A model generated the notes under the pieces. It was not told where the DNA came from and did no database searches. It saw nothing but the letters and a program-made list of their open reading frames with translations. From Leishmania infantum JPCM5 (Eukaryota > Euglenozoa > Kinetoplastea > Trypanosomatida > Trypanosomatidae), in the NCBI RefSeq assembly GCF_000002875.2, contig NC_009420.2:2084951-2148950 (forward strand): a stretch of DNA of 64,000 nucleotides, in the 5' to 3' direction. Each line of letters opens with the position of its first letter. The first letter of the stretch is position 1. The position numbers and the translations under genes were made by a program. Shown here in pieces: positions 18,848 through 31,600 of the stretch.

Positions 18848-19934
18848 GGAGAGTTCTTGGGGGCTGTTTCAGCACGACACGGCTGCATGGGCGACTCGCT
18901 GTCTGCAGCTTCCATTTCTGTCTTCCGTAAAAGAGGAAAAACCAAAAGGGAGAAGAATAAAAGGCGCTTGCGGGCCCCCATGAACCTTTTCTTTTGTGGC
19001 TTGTGCTTTGTTGCCTTCTTCTTGTTCTGCGCAATATATTTTTTTTTTTTGGTGTTGGAAGTTTCGGGTCGCTCTCTGAAGGAGGTGAGGAGCGCCTTCC
19101 TTTTACCTCGTCCCCCGCACACAACACTGCCTCGTGACCACGCTCACGACTGAGGAAGGAGATGAGTCGAAGTTATTCGCCCTTCCTCCTACGCACAGGC
19201 TCACAAATACCAGCGAAAAGCAAAAAAAAAAGAATCGAGTCACATGTAAAGGAGAAGGGAGCGTAAAGACGGAGAGAAGGACGCGGTAGGCAGTGAACAG
19301 GAAAAGAGGGGAAAGAAAGAGGGCACAAAGCCCCCTGCCCAGTTTTTCTTTTAGTGACTCTCCTCTTCCTTTTTTTTTCGGTGTGGGGTGGGGGTGGGTG
19401 GGTGCAGCAAGGACGAGAATACAGCAGCTTGTGATCTCTACGGTGGCGTCACACGCGCTGCAAAGGGGAGGGGGGGGGAAATTGTGAAGGGAAGAAGGAG
19501 CGGGGAGAGGAGGGGCAACAAAGCAACGGAGGTGGCGTGAATGAAAGACACGTAACGCGCACGCGCCACACACGCACAAAAACACCGAAAAAGTAATCTG
19601 GCGTCTCCACCCGGTTGGCCGCACACAAAAAAAAGTAGAGTCGAGGGATACATGAAAAAAAAAAGGGAGAGATAAAAGTAAACAAAGAAAACAAGCAAAC
19701 GCAAGAAGAGAGAGGTAGGTGGTTGATGCCTTGAATCGTCTCTCTTGATTGGAACATTTTTTTTTGATGAGTCCAAAAGCGGACATGACGGGAGAACAAG
19801 CGTGGAAAACAAACAAGAGCATATTGCAAGGAGTAAACCATCACTTGAAGGGAAACCGATAGGATTAACAGCGAAAAAAGAAGAGTAATGGTAAGAGGCA
19901 CTGAGAAGCAATAAGGACTGCTTACGGGAAATAC

Positions 19935-19997
19935 CTGCGACGCACGTCGCAGAGGGAGGAGGGGTCGACCATAGAAAAAAACCCGATCAAGCCGGGT
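19935..19997 (-). other. Pair of short hairpins, one followed by a T run
   Basis: A perfect 8-bp inverted repeat (CTGCGACG/CGTCGCAG, 2-nt centre) lies at 19935-19952. A second stem (ACCCG/CGGGT with a 7-nt loop) lies at 19981-19997. On the transcribed strand the second stem runs into about seven T. It may be a structured RNA element inside a long UTR, or chance. Confidence 0.4.
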
Positions 19998-22484
19998 ATC
20001 GAAGAACGCTCCAGTGCACTGAATGAAGGGAGGTGAGGAGGGCATCATGCAAATACGAAATACGACAGCGAGAGGTCGTCGTTTGCTTTGACGGAGACTA
20101 GCCCCGCACTCACGACGTGTGATGAAGGCTGCCAAGTCCACCACTCACGCCTCTCATTTTCGCCTCCTCTGCGTCAGCTCTTGATGCTCTCGTTCTTGCT
20201 GGTACTGCTCGTGCGTGGAGTACAAATCTGGCGGCTCACTCTCAGACGGACGAGTGCGAAAGGTGGAGGAGCGGAGAACCATCGAGGAACGAGCGCAAAC
20301 ACCCACACACCCACACACACGAATGGGCACGCAGATGCTATCTTCTCCCGTGTTTCCTGGTGCCGACATGCTGCGTGACGGTACAACTCTTTTTGTTTTC
20401 ACTCCCTCGCTTGTTCGGCTTCTCTCTTTGTGTTTTGTGCACCGGTAACCCAGTCATCAACCTTTTTTTTTCTCACTGAGTCTGCTGAAGCGGGAATGTC
20501 TTCTGGTGTACACCTCCATCAGCTCAGTTCTCTCGTCTTTGGCACTTTCTTACCTCTTTTGTTTTGCTTCTTCTCCCTTTCGCAGCGGCGCAGCGTGATG
20601 TCCCTCGCTTTCTCTGCGTCCCCTAGGTTTCTCCCACTCAGGAGAAGGTGGGTGGCCGGGAAGAGGCAGAGACAGAGGCAGCGAAGTATCGGAGAAGGAT
20701 GGCAGAGAGTGAGAAAAAGGAAAAAGAGATAAAGGAAAGAGAACATCGATGTCCACAACAACAAAGTCCCAAAGGCGGGGTTTTTAAGCGGAAGCGATAA
20801 TTCAGAGTGCAAAAAAAAGGGCAGCTCACACACCCACATATCTACATACACACATCGACGTGTTCATTGGAAAAAAAAAACACCGACAACACCATCGCAC
20901 TGTCAAAGAAGGAAAAGGGGAGTGCGGAAAGCACAACAACAATCAACAGACAGAAAACACGGGTGCGGTGATGACGACACACCAACAACCCCTTGTCTTT
21001 TCCCGACCCTGCTGCCATGCGCAGAGACCATGCCAGTAGCAAAAACCATAAAGTGCCGGTGGAATCAGAAGAACACAGGACAAAAAAAAGGAGAAGTACA
21101 CACACACACACACACACTGAATGAGAAACATATATAGAGAGAGGGACTAGAGAGAAGAGACCAAAACCGCAAAAAAAAAACGCACAGACACACCAGCACG
21201 AACAAAGGTGAAAGGTAAAGAGTGAGACACACACGCACACACGAAATCGAAAAATAAAAAAAAAAGAGCAAACAGAGAGAGAGAGAAGTAAAGCAAAAAC
21301 AAACAAGCAAGCAAGCAAACAAACGTAAATCTAATCATACGCACAGACACGTACAAAAAACACACGAAATACGGAAGAACACATGCAGAGGTTCCTTTTT
21401 GTTGTTGTTTGCTTCTTTTCCTCACCGTGCCTGTCCTACCACGAACACGTCGACAAGGACACGCATACATGGGGTGTGAGCAAAGATCATCACGAGAGCA
21501 TCGAAAACAAACAAGAGAGATAGACAACAACGGTGATAAAAAAGATGCGCGAACGACGGTCTTTGTTTGTTCGACACCCTCAACGTAACTTCTGCCGCAC
21601 CACCATTCACTGCTACTCCACGGCAAAATGCATCGCGCTCAGCCTCTCTTCGCAGGAGCCGTATCCTTTTTCGTTTTGTGAGCGAGACAGAAAATGGAAA
21701 GCACGAAAATGTTCGTTTTTCATGATTTTCGTTTTGTTTTACTGGTGCTCAGAAAACGTGTCTACCACAGCTTCGCGTACAGTGTACGTGCGTAACCTTC
21801 TTTTTTTCTCCGCTGAGGGCTACCAGCCGCCGCGATGCAAGCGCGTCGCGCCACGAGGAACGCGAAACAAAGAGGGGGAGGAAGGGAGCTGAACAGTGGT
21901 GTGAAGACTGCACGCATGCACAACGAGAGAGGAACAAATGCATAACAAAACATGCATACTGTCTTGAAGAGCGGAAAAAAAGAGCGAGATGTGGCGGACG
22001 ACACAAGAAAAGGGGGCGCTGTACTTTGCTTGTGAGGAAGGGAGAGAGCCAGGGGTGGAAGTAGTGAGGAGGGAGGGGGAGGAAGAAGGGGAAGGTGTGG
22101 TGGCCGAACGGAAAGAGCGAAAGCAGGCAGTACCAGAGAATCTACAGGGAAGTGTTAGATGAAGGAAGATCATAACAAGAAAAGGAGTATCACATGGAGG
22201 TCTGGTGGAGGGGTGCTGGACTCGGGCCGCATTCGTCAGTGTGTGCCGGGTGCACGTGAGGGGCGGTGCTTGCTCCAAAAAGCGACAGAGATCTACACAG
22301 CTCATGCCCTTTTTTTTTCGGTGCGGCCACACCTCTTCCTTTCCCAACGGTCTCAAGAGGGGGTGTGGTGTAGAGGTGACATGACCTGTTTTGCGTGCTG
22401 CATCCCCCTTACCCCGGATGCCAACGCAAAAAAAGAAGAACCACCACCACCACCACACTGCGCGAGAAAACGTAAATAGGCATA

Positions 22485-24482
22485 CTACGAGTAAGGGGTA
22501 GTGCTTGAGGGCAACACGAACGGGTAGGAGACTGCCTGGTAGCCCTCTGTGTTCATAACAGGTACTTCGACAAACGTTGGTGGGTGAACATGGGGAGGGG
22601 CAGCGAGTGCTCTTGCCTGCAGTAGCGTTGGTCCCCTTTGCGGTGCCGACGAGGGTTGCGGTGCGACGGACTGCTGCTGCTGCTGTGACGAGCTTACTAC
22701 ATAGTAGTAAGCCGGCTCCGACACTCCACTGTGTGCGATAGAAAGCTGCTGCTGCTGCTGCTGCTGCGGTGCCTCCAGTCGCTGCGGTTGAGGCTGCGTC
22801 GAGACGTTTGCCCAGTATATGCCCGGTGCTGGGTTCACTTGGCTTATGGGCGGGTAGTGCACCTGCAACAAGGAAAGAGACTGTGTGGCTGGCTGTGTAT
22901 TCGTGACGGCGTGGCTAGGGAGAGTAATGGTGTGCACATTCGTCGTCTGCTGCTGCTGCTGCTGGGGCACGTACACACAGGGGGCAAGCGTGTAGCCCAT
23001 TGCATGTTTCTGCTGCCGTTGCTGCTGCTGCGAGGCGGGAGTAACGCAGCTGCGTGGGGTAAGAGCTGTCGCTGACTGAGGCCACATCGAAGAGCTTGTG
23101 TAGGTCGTCACGGTACTCGACTGACCACCAAACAGCTGCCCGGCTTGCTGCTGCTGCTGCGAGTGCTGAATCAACGGACCCGGCCGGTTGACGGCGGCTC
23201 CGTGTGCGGCTCCACCACGGCTGCCTTGCCCGCCTTTGCCGCTTTGACGTTTGTGGTGGTCCGCCACGACAGCGTACAGAATCTCACTCAGCCCCAATCC
23301 AGTGATGGCGCGCGTCAGGTCGAGTTCCTCATGGTGCTGGTCGCACACGAAGCGGAACTCTACCGTCTCTGAGCGCAAAGGGTCGACCAGCGTGTTGCCG
23401 AGTTGCTGAAACTGATGTGCCGACCAGCCGCACTGACTGCGCTCACCACCGAGATAGATGGTGACGCACGCGAAGTTCACCTGATACTCGGCGGACTGCG
23501 CGACCAACGGCTCGCTGCGGAGAACGCGGAGCACAGCAGCCAGTGCGTCATTGCTGCGAAGTCGCGCGAAGTACATACGTTTCTTGTCTCGGTTCGTGCC
23601 GCGCCGAAGGACGCACGGAAGACGGCGCAGCCGTTGATCCGCCGGCAAGCCGCTGTGAGCCTTTTCGGTGCACATGGCCGTGGTCGCGACAAACAAACCA
23701 CTCGAGTGCCCCTCAACCACGGAGGACACGGGGGTGCCGGCAGTGCGGACGACGCGCTCACACGGCGGAGTGAAGGCCTGCTCAACCGCTGCCAAGCTCA
23801 TGGTGCTTTGGTGCTGCTGCATCACCTTGGCAACGAGGGTGCTCACGTCCGCGACGATCGTGCCGATATTCTCGCCGTGGGTGTACTCGCAGAGAACCAG
23901 TTCGCCAACCTTGAGTGTCGCGCGCAGTGCCGACGGCACAAAGCAAACGCAGAACACCTTGTCGAAGACAACTAAAACGTGGACGCGCTCTGACGATTCC
24001 TCTTTTTCCGGTGCCGCGGCGGCAGGAGACTCTGATGCGGTGACGCTAACGATGGGATTGCGATGGAGAGCATCGGGTTGCGGCACGTGACTAGCGGCAA
24101 CCAGAGCGTCTGCGGATGTCACGGCACCGCTCGCCTCTTCCGTGGTTTGCGCTGCCGAGACCGGGACATTGGGCTGCACCCCGGAGGAGCCGCTATTGCT
24201 CCACCCTTCAATGCGCACATCCCCCTCCTTTGATGGGGACCTGGCGGTTCCGTATTGCGGCGCTAGCTGAAGCGGCGTCTTGTGAAGGTGCCCTAGCGGC
24301 TGCTGGGGGTATGGAGGCTGCTGTTGCAGTTGCTGCTGCTGGTGCTGTCCAGCCGACGCGTTGAGAGAGACGGTGACCGACGTGTCCGGGGGGCAACTCT
24401 GGAATACTTGGGGCAGAGAGAAGGACATGGGTGCGCCGATAATTCCCCGCTCGCATTCCACGTCTATCAAAGAAGAGTCCAT
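22485..24482 (-). CDS. Glutamine-rich PSP1-domain protein
   Basis: A 665-residue protein. A PSP1-type domain lies in the middle. Its first part (about 168-212) includes VVFDKVFCVCFVP, LKVGELVLCEY and GENIGTIV. Its second part (about 302-382) has MYFARLRSNDALAAVLRVLRS, then YQVNFACVTIYLGGE. This resembles the bacterial YaaT/PSP1 C-terminal domain, with an insert of about 85 residues between halves. The flanks are disordered: Gln/Pro-rich at 47-62 and five Gln tracts of 5-7 residues between about 430 and 620. PSP1 proteins have been linked to post-transcriptional control in eukaryotes, so an mRNA-regulatory role is plausible but inferred. The ATG at 24482 is first in frame. The gene stands alone between about 6 kb and 10.8 kb of noncoding DNA. 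Confidence 0.85.
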   Translation of the reverse strand: MDSSLIDVECERGIIGAPMSFSLPQVFQSCPPDTSVTVSLNASAGQHQQQQLQQQPPYPQQPLGHLHKTPLQLAPQYGTARSPSKEGDVRIEGWSNSGSSGVQPNVPVSAAQTTEEASGAVTSADALVAASHVPQPDALHRNPIVSVTASESPAAAAPEKEESSERVHVLVVFDKVFCVCFVPSALRATLKVGELVLCEYTHGENIGTIVADVSTLVAKVMQQHQSTMSLAAVEQAFTPPCERVVRTAGTPVSSVVEGHSSGLFVATTAMCTEKAHSGLPADQRLRRLPCVLRRGTNRDKKRMYFARLRSNDALAAVLRVLRSEPLVAQSAEYQVNFACVTIYLGGERSQCGWSAHQFQQLGNTLVDPLRSETVEFRFVCDQHHEELDLTRAITGLGLSEILYAVVADHHKRQSGKGGQGSRGGAAHGAAVNRPGPLIQHSQQQQQAGQLFGGQSSTVTTYTSSSMWPQSATALTPRSCVTPASQQQQRQQKHAMGYTLAPCVYVPQQQQQQTTNVHTITLPSHAVTNTQPATQSLSLLQVHYPPISQVNPAPGIYWANVSTQPQPQRLEAPQQQQQQQLSIAHSGVSEPAYYYVVSSSQQQQQSVAPQPSSAPQRGPTLLQARALAAPPHVHPPTFVEVPVMNTEGYQAVSYPFVLPSSTTPYS

Positions 24483-24704
24483 GTTGCTGATGTGTGTGTT
24501 TAGGTATGAACGTTTTTTTTATATCTCTTTGGTAGAGGTTTGTGTGTACTTTCCGCCGTACGCTCTTGCCTGGCTCGACGGCCGTGAAGAGGAAAAGAGG
24601 GCAGCAGCAACGACCACAACACACGGAAGAAGACAAGTCCAATGCCGGCACTCAATCGGCTGTTGACCGTGACACAGATGTTTGCCACACGCACGCCCGC
24701 ACAG

Positions 24705-24735
<31 letters not shown>

Positions 24736-25603
24736 GACAGAAACAAAACAGAAAATGACAAAAAGTAGGGTACAACAGTGGTAGACAAGGGCGCGGCTAG
24801 TCAAACGACAATTCCAGCGATCGTAGGATTGAGAAGATAAAAGGCAGCGAAAAAAAACGACAACCACGAGAGCACGGATCAAGACGGGAGATGATACGTG
24901 AAGGGAGGGAAGGGGGGAGCTAGAAAAAAAAAACGAGACAACAGTAAGTGTTTTTGAACGACTGTCTACCATACGTAAACCAAACCAAAGGACAACCGCA
25001 GACCGAAACGTAAGAGATGAGCGAACACAGAGAGTGAGAGAGGCAACCGTAAAGTAAGCGTTGATACGCTACACAATGGTAGGAGAGGGAACAGACAAAA
25101 CGATGAAAGCGGGAGAAAATGAAGACGTGCGAGAGCGCGAGAGAGAGAGAAAGCCGCGTGCGCGCAGAGGGATACCTGCAATTACACTTTCGTCACTCAC
25201 CACGAATTCAGAAAAAAATGCGAAGCGAAAAAAAAACGAGCAAGCTGTAAGGGAGAAGAGTAGATTGTTGGCGCGAAGAGTAAAGAAAGACAAAAAAAAG
25301 GATCGAAAGGTGACGATGACAAGGACAACGACAGCCGCGAATAAAAAACGGGATGATAAGCGTGGAGGGGGGAAGAAGAGAGAAAACACGCTTAGAGACC
25401 GGCACACACTCACAACTGCAGGAGGCGATGCTGGAAGGGATGGTGGTGATTGCACAGAGGCAGAGAGGCACAAGCACGGAGTGAAACACAGCGAGACTGC
25501 ACACACGGATAAAGACACGCACAACAAACAAAGGAGGGGTGACTTTTCCAACTAGCTCCTCTTTGCTTCGTCTCGTCTTTTCTGTGATGCGTGCCACACT
25601 GTG

Positions 25604-25656
25604 CGACGCAGACGGCGTCGGCTTATCTTGTGTGTACGTATAAACTTATACGTACA
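25604..25656. other. Two adjacent inverted repeats
   Basis: CGACGC/GCGTCG with a 5-nt loop lies at 25604-25620. A perfect 11-bp inverted repeat (TGTACGTATAA/TTATACGTACA, 2-nt centre) lies at 25633-25656. They sit in a T/C-rich block of the gene-free region, about 1.1 kb upstream of the PSP1 gene start. Confidence 0.5.
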
Positions 25657-28600
25657 ATCAGTGATACGAAAAAGAAGTCGCGCTTCCCCTTTCCTTCCTT
25701 TTGCCTTTTTTCTCGCGCACAACAACAACCGAAAAGGTAAGATATTTCCTATCTTCTTTTTTGGTTTCCAGATGGAGAGAGTCACCGTTGCGTCACGGAT
25801 GCCTCTGACGTCCCTTTACGCGTGTTTTCTTCGAAGAAACAACAAAAAAGAATCTGTTCTCCGTGAAAACAAAACAAACAACCGCGACCAGAAAGAAAAC
25901 AAAAACAGGAAAATGGAGAGAGACGCGCCACACCAAGAGGGACTTTTCCCGACAAGACGTGCAGAAAAGCGAGCGCTACGTAAAGGAAAGAGTAAGCGAA
26001 AGGTGCGCTGTAGGTTGTAAAGAGGGCAGCAACAACAGCAACAACAACGACCGCACGCGTACAAGGCCGCTGGCAAAAAAAAAAACAGAATACCTAGAAC
26101 CAATCGAGTGAAAACGATGAGACAAACCAAAGTAGGTGAATGACGACCAAATGGCGGGGTGGTGGGGGAGGGCAAACAACAACGCAAAAGCAAAAAAGAA
26201 GTCACCGGAGGGACAGAGGAAGAGAGTGAAAGAGAGAATCGGAGGAGCGAACGAGGAAGACCCTGGAAAAGGGGATCGAAGCGAGCTGCGAGCGTGCAAG
26301 CGTCTCACAAGGAGGCGCGTACACACACACACACACGTCACCAATGATATACTGCAAAGGTTTTGTTTACAAGGGGGAAAACGAAAGGGAAAAGGAATCA
26401 CGATAAAAAAAACAATTTAGTCAAAACAACAGACTGCACACACAATCAGACGCCGCCGCCCACGCGCACACGCACTTACGCACGCGAAAGCAGCAGTGCA
26501 AAGCAGCGATGGTGGGGTGGGGAGGGGAGGCAGAAGGTGTGTGCTGACCGAATACGCAAGGAAGGAAATTAACAACCCAGAAGCGATGACAAACAACAAA
26601 AAGAAGACGAGTTATCCCCGAAAAAGAGATAAAAAAAAGGGAATTCAACCGAAGACAAGTTTTCTCTTTTTTTCACTTTTCGCTCCTGCTCGACTGCTGC
26701 AACCAATAACGACAAGAAACAACCAAAAAAAAACGAGCCAAACTAAATGGGGTTTCGTATTCGCTTGCTTGTTCGCTTTCCTCGGTCAGGTGGGGGGAGG
26801 AACTCGTACAAGACGCTTGAGTGCACACGAACGGTACCAGCGAATAATAATCATAAAAACAATCCATGCAAGAAGAGCGGAATCAAGCAGACGCGGACAG
26901 TGACGCGGTGCCGGCGTGTGTCTCTTCGTGTTTTCTTCTCTAATGTGGTGCAATAGGAGAAGATCGCAGCCGGGACAGGGGGGGGAGAAGCAGCAGCAGC
27001 AGGGGCGCAAAGCTGGGTCCTGGTGCTCTGCACAGGAAGAGAGGAGAGGGAGGGAAAAGGGTGGTGTGTCAGCCAAACAGCGATGCAGCGCTGCAGAGAA
27101 CACGCACAAGGGCGGGGGTGGGTGTGGAACACGTACACACACTATCGGCGAACGAGAAGCCCCGAGGAAATCAAAAAACGAAAAACAAACCAAACACAGA
27201 AATCGATGATACACTGAAAAGAAGAAGAAAGGAGTGCTGTACAAAGAAAGCGGTTGAGGCGGTACAAAACGAAGTCGAGAAACGTTTGTTCAAAGAAAAA
27301 ATGCACCGTCACGCACGCACACCACTACATAAACACGAAGGAAAGGGAGTGCGCGGGACTTGGTAGCAGGTAAGGGAGAAGCGAGTGTGAGAGACAGCCA
27401 GGTCCCGCGAGCAAAATGCAGGGAGAGAGAGGGGGGGGGGGATAAGCAAAGACAAACACACACACACACACAAAGCCGAGAGCGATAAAAATGCACCAGC
27501 GTGCCTCTCTAATCACCTTTTCCCTTGTAAATGTGAGAGAGAAGCAAAAAAAAAAAAACATATGAGAAACGAAAAACACCAATACGACGAAGAACGTAGC
27601 TAGCAACCAAAAAAGTGCACACACAAGAGAAAAACGTTGAAGGAAAAAACAAAAAGAAGCAAGCGAGGGAGAGGTAAAAAAATGCGGAAGAAAGAAAAAA
27701 GGAACCGAAACAGCCTATCCTGCTTTTTTCTCGAACACAACGGGGAGTCCAGTGATAAGGGATGGGTGTGGCTGGTACTGCAGAGAAAGACACAGTCACA
27801 CTGAAGGAGGAAGGGGGAGCTGAGGGTCGAGAAGGATGATAAGAAAAAAAAACAAGGGAACAAAAACGGAGAAAAACTGGAAAAATAACTGAAAATACAA
27901 AACGAAAAACACGCGAAAACAGATTAAAATGAGTTTCACGTTCTCGAATTGATCTGTGGCGCTGCTGGCAGTGATGGTGCCGCGCGCAGCAGCAGGCAAT
28001 GTGAGATGCAGAGGGTTTGATGAGGGTCTGTTTGTGTGTGCTTTTGTGTGTGTGGGGGAGGGGATGGTCGGGCGCACTTGAATCTCCCTCGATAGTTCGC
28101 CCTCTTCTTTCGTTTGTTGCTCTTTTTCCTCCTCTACCGATCTCTCTTTGGAGAGTTACCTTGTGCCGAGTAACAGAGAGCTCGGCCAAAAAAGAAAGCC
28201 AAGAAAAAAAACGGAGAGCGTCGGTCTCCTGTATACACGAATGCACGCACGCAGAGAGACCCAGAGAGGTGGAACTACAAAGAAGAAAGGGACGATGCCT
28301 CACCTCGTTTTCGTTTGGAGTGCGACGCAGCCACGACAGCGGATTCTGCCTGCCAACGACGATGGTCTTAAGGGCCAGTACAAAAAAGGCAGAGAGAAGG
28401 CAGGGGAGAACACGGGGGAAAAGCAGAAGGAAGGGGCGTGGCTCCGTGCACCGCTGAGAAGTGTCACGATGCTGCGACGAAGGGATTGCGGAGGCAGAAA
28501 GGACAGGGGGCAGAGCAAGGAAGTGCGGGAGGGGTAAAAAAGAAAGGATCTGTGGCTGCTCGATCGACTGCAAGGTGGCGCAGGGAGTGAGGAAAGGGAG

Positions 28601-31600
28601 CAGAAAGCGCTCGTGTCTGGTGAGAAGCAAGAGAATCGCGAGACAGAGAGAGAGCAAAACGGAGATGGTGGCGTTAGAAAGGAGAGGGCAGAGATCATGA
28701 AAATCCACAAATAAACGGACGTCCGCAGGCTTTCAAAAGGGTGGACAATAAAAAAGAAAAAACGACTGCAATGAGTTTTTCAATGTGCATACAGCCAAAA
28801 ATGAATCAATAAAACAAGAAGAAAAAGTTGATTCTTGGATTGCCGTGGCTTGTTTCTTTTGCTTGATAGCGTGCGCGCGCGTTACCCTCTTTTGGTTTGA
28901 CACGTCAACGTAAGTGAAAAAAAAACCGTGCTCGTGATTTCGTCACTCTCTTGCCTCCTGGTCTACGTTCTTCACCCTTTGTTTCTCTTTGATCCGCTAG
29001 GATCGCTGAGGAGCTGAAGGAAAAGTAGGAGAGTGAGTGGAGGAGAGAGAAGGGGGAGAGGCTGGAGTGTGCTATAGCGGAAATCAAGAAACTCGTGCAC
29101 ATTCATGCACACAGGCAAGAAGACGGCGGTGCCTCAAAGAATGGCACGAGTAAAAAGAGACAGCGGCAACACAAAGAACGGGACAACAATAAAAAGAAAG
29201 GCTCTGAGATTGAAAAAAAAAAGAAGGAACGCCGCACTGCAGAGAACGTGGAGGGGGGGGGCTGAAAAATCGATAGAGGAATGACAAAGCAGGGCCGAAA
29301 ACAAGCGCTTCCTTGGGGGGGGGTTGATCGAGCTTGCCTCCCTCTCGTGTTGCCTGCTGAATTCGTCTCTTCCTTTGTTATCCAACGGAGGGGAGAACGA
29401 GAAGAAGACCAGAAAAAAGGGAAGATCAAACGAGGCGCACAAGACAAAACACAATCGCATTCACCTGTTCCACTTTACGTGTCTTCCCCTTCGCTACGTC
29501 CTTGTTCTTTCCGGATGCTTCTCCGTGGGAAGGGGCTTGAGCGAGGTTGCGTGGCCGCTTGTTGCCTGCTGTTCGCCTTTCAGGCTCCCACTTCTCCAAT
29601 GGCGGTGTTTTGTCTTCACCCGCCGCCACCTGACCCCTTTTTGCTTCCTTTCCTTTCCTCGGCGAGAAATTTGAGCGAAGGTGCAAAGCAGTGCACGAAG
29701 CGTATGCTATCCCCCGCGTACACACACACACACAAACGCGAAAAAAAAAAAGACTCGTAGATGATGGTGATAGAGGGGTGCAGTGGAACACACGCTAGCG
29801 CTTCCTCGATGAAATAAAAACGCCCAAGATGGCGTCAGTCGCAGCGTGACAACGCGATCAAGTCGCCGACGTATTGGGAGGTGGGGGTGGGTGGGGCAAA
29901 GGAGAAGGAGACGGGAGGGGCGAGCAAAACAACGGCGGTGATGAAGGTAAATCACACGTGATCGCACGTATGCATAGAAACAAAAGATGCCTATCTGGTA
30001 CCACGATCACTGCTCTCTCTGCATCAAAGGACGGCATGCAACACACACACACGCACACACACACAGAAACGGCTCAAGGAGAAAACAACGGGGAGAAATG
30101 TGTACAGGAGAGGGGAGAGGAATAGAGGACGAGAAGGGGGAGGCGTTGGGGGCGGGGGTGACAATAAGGAACACAGCTTCTCACAGGGAAAGTGCGCGCG
30201 CACGGAAGCACGAAGCGAAACGATGGAAAACAGCACAAAGAAGGAAATGAACGGGGCAACAAAAGAAGAATAAGAGAGGAGGAGGCGAAGCAACACAGAA
30301 GACACGAGGTGCACACCCACGAGGAACGAAACAAACAAGAAGAGCACGTGAGAAACGCTACTAGTCTTTTTTTTCGCCCTCCCGCTCTTTAGCCTCGTTT
30401 AATTGTCAGCCCTCTATTTTTTTAGTGGCTGCGTATTTCCTGATCTCGGCTTCAAAATTCGAAAAAAAAAGAAAACGGACAGTCGGTGGGGAAGGGAGGT
30501 TTGGGCGGTGTGGCGCGAGGAACGACACGGGTGGCGAAAAAAAGGGAAGATGAAGCAACCACAACGCAAAGAAAAAAAGAGGACGAATAAGCGGCGCAAA
30601 ACCTGAAAACGAAATAGTACAAAAAAAAAGAAAACGGAACACAACAGAAGCAAAAAAAAGAAAAACACGATAGAAACGACAAGACACAAGCCAAGCAAGG
30701 AGAGAGAAGTAAAGTGAAACAAAAAAAGCAAAGGAATAGGGGCCGAAGAGCGAAAAAGGGCAAAAAATGGCGGTACACACGCTCACGCGGGAAACAAGAA
30801 ACAATTTGCAGAGCGCACGGGGGAGGGAAAAACACGCGCGCCCACGCACACACACACACACACACAAGTGCTCGCGCAAAGAGGGGGAGAGTGGCGGCGG
30901 CACACCAACGCGGAAGAGAGTGAGAGGGATGCCTATGACGTGGAGTTTGCGCGGCAGTGTTGGAAGGGGTGGTGCTCCTGCCTTTTGCGTGTTTGTATGG
31001 AACGTTGAGAGAGACGGGGAGGGGGGGGGCGGGTGAAGGCGACTTTCAGGAAGGAGGTAGCTGTGCTGAAGTGACGTATGCGCTTGTGGCCGTCGAGGTT
31101 TCTCCGCGGCTTTGCCGATTGCGTTTCACTTTCACCAGCTTCTAGAACCTGATTTGATTTGGGTGCTTCAAAATGAACGACCAACGTCTTGTGCACATAC
31201 ATTCACACGACTACTACACACATAGAGGGGGGGGGGGAAGAGGAGGGAAGGAAACCCACAGAAAACAACAACAACAAAAAAAAAAACAGACCAAAAAAGC
31301 AAAGAAGAGCAAGTCGAGAAACGAGTACTTGGCTATATAAAGGGAGAAGTGAAGAGAAGTGTTTGCTTCGTAGGAGCTGAATGATGCTACACGCACACGC
31401 ACACCGCGTGCCCATATATTGGTCCAGAGGTCGAAATCCCTTCGCTTCTCTGTTCGGTTTCTTTCTTTGTTGTTATCCAGAGTTTCTTGTCGCTACTGCT
31501 CAGCTTCGTCGTGCTACTTGTTGTTTTCTTTTGTCCTTGTACTTCTCGTGCCCTGCAGTCCTTTTTTTTATTTCTTATTCTGTGCCCACACAAGGCAGCG

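Larger units (their letters stand above)
16478..22484. other. 6-kb gene-free region downstream of PSP1-domain gene
   Basis: No gene can be supported. Most of it is A/G-rich on the plus strand, so the transcript would be pyrimidine-rich, with T/C-rich blocks near 20390-20640 and 21550-21830. It contains the 18361-18847 repeat, two neighbouring hairpins (19935-19997), CA tracts near 20305 and 21099-21118, and many A runs. It probably includes a very long 3' UTR of the PSP1 gene plus the acceptor region of the 970-residue gene. Confidence 0.6.

Noticed and set aside
27509..28708. 399-codon open frame on the minus strand in the gene-free region
   Set aside because: Its translation is Phe/Leu/Ser/Cys-rich with repeated Lys-Ser-Thr-His runs from CA tracts. 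It follows the local pyrimidine content and has no domain, so it is a by-product of base composition.
31030..31150. GC-richer patch in the gene-free region considered as an snRNA or snoRNA
   Set aside because: No C/D or H/ACA box pairs or known snRNA motif could be recognised by eye.
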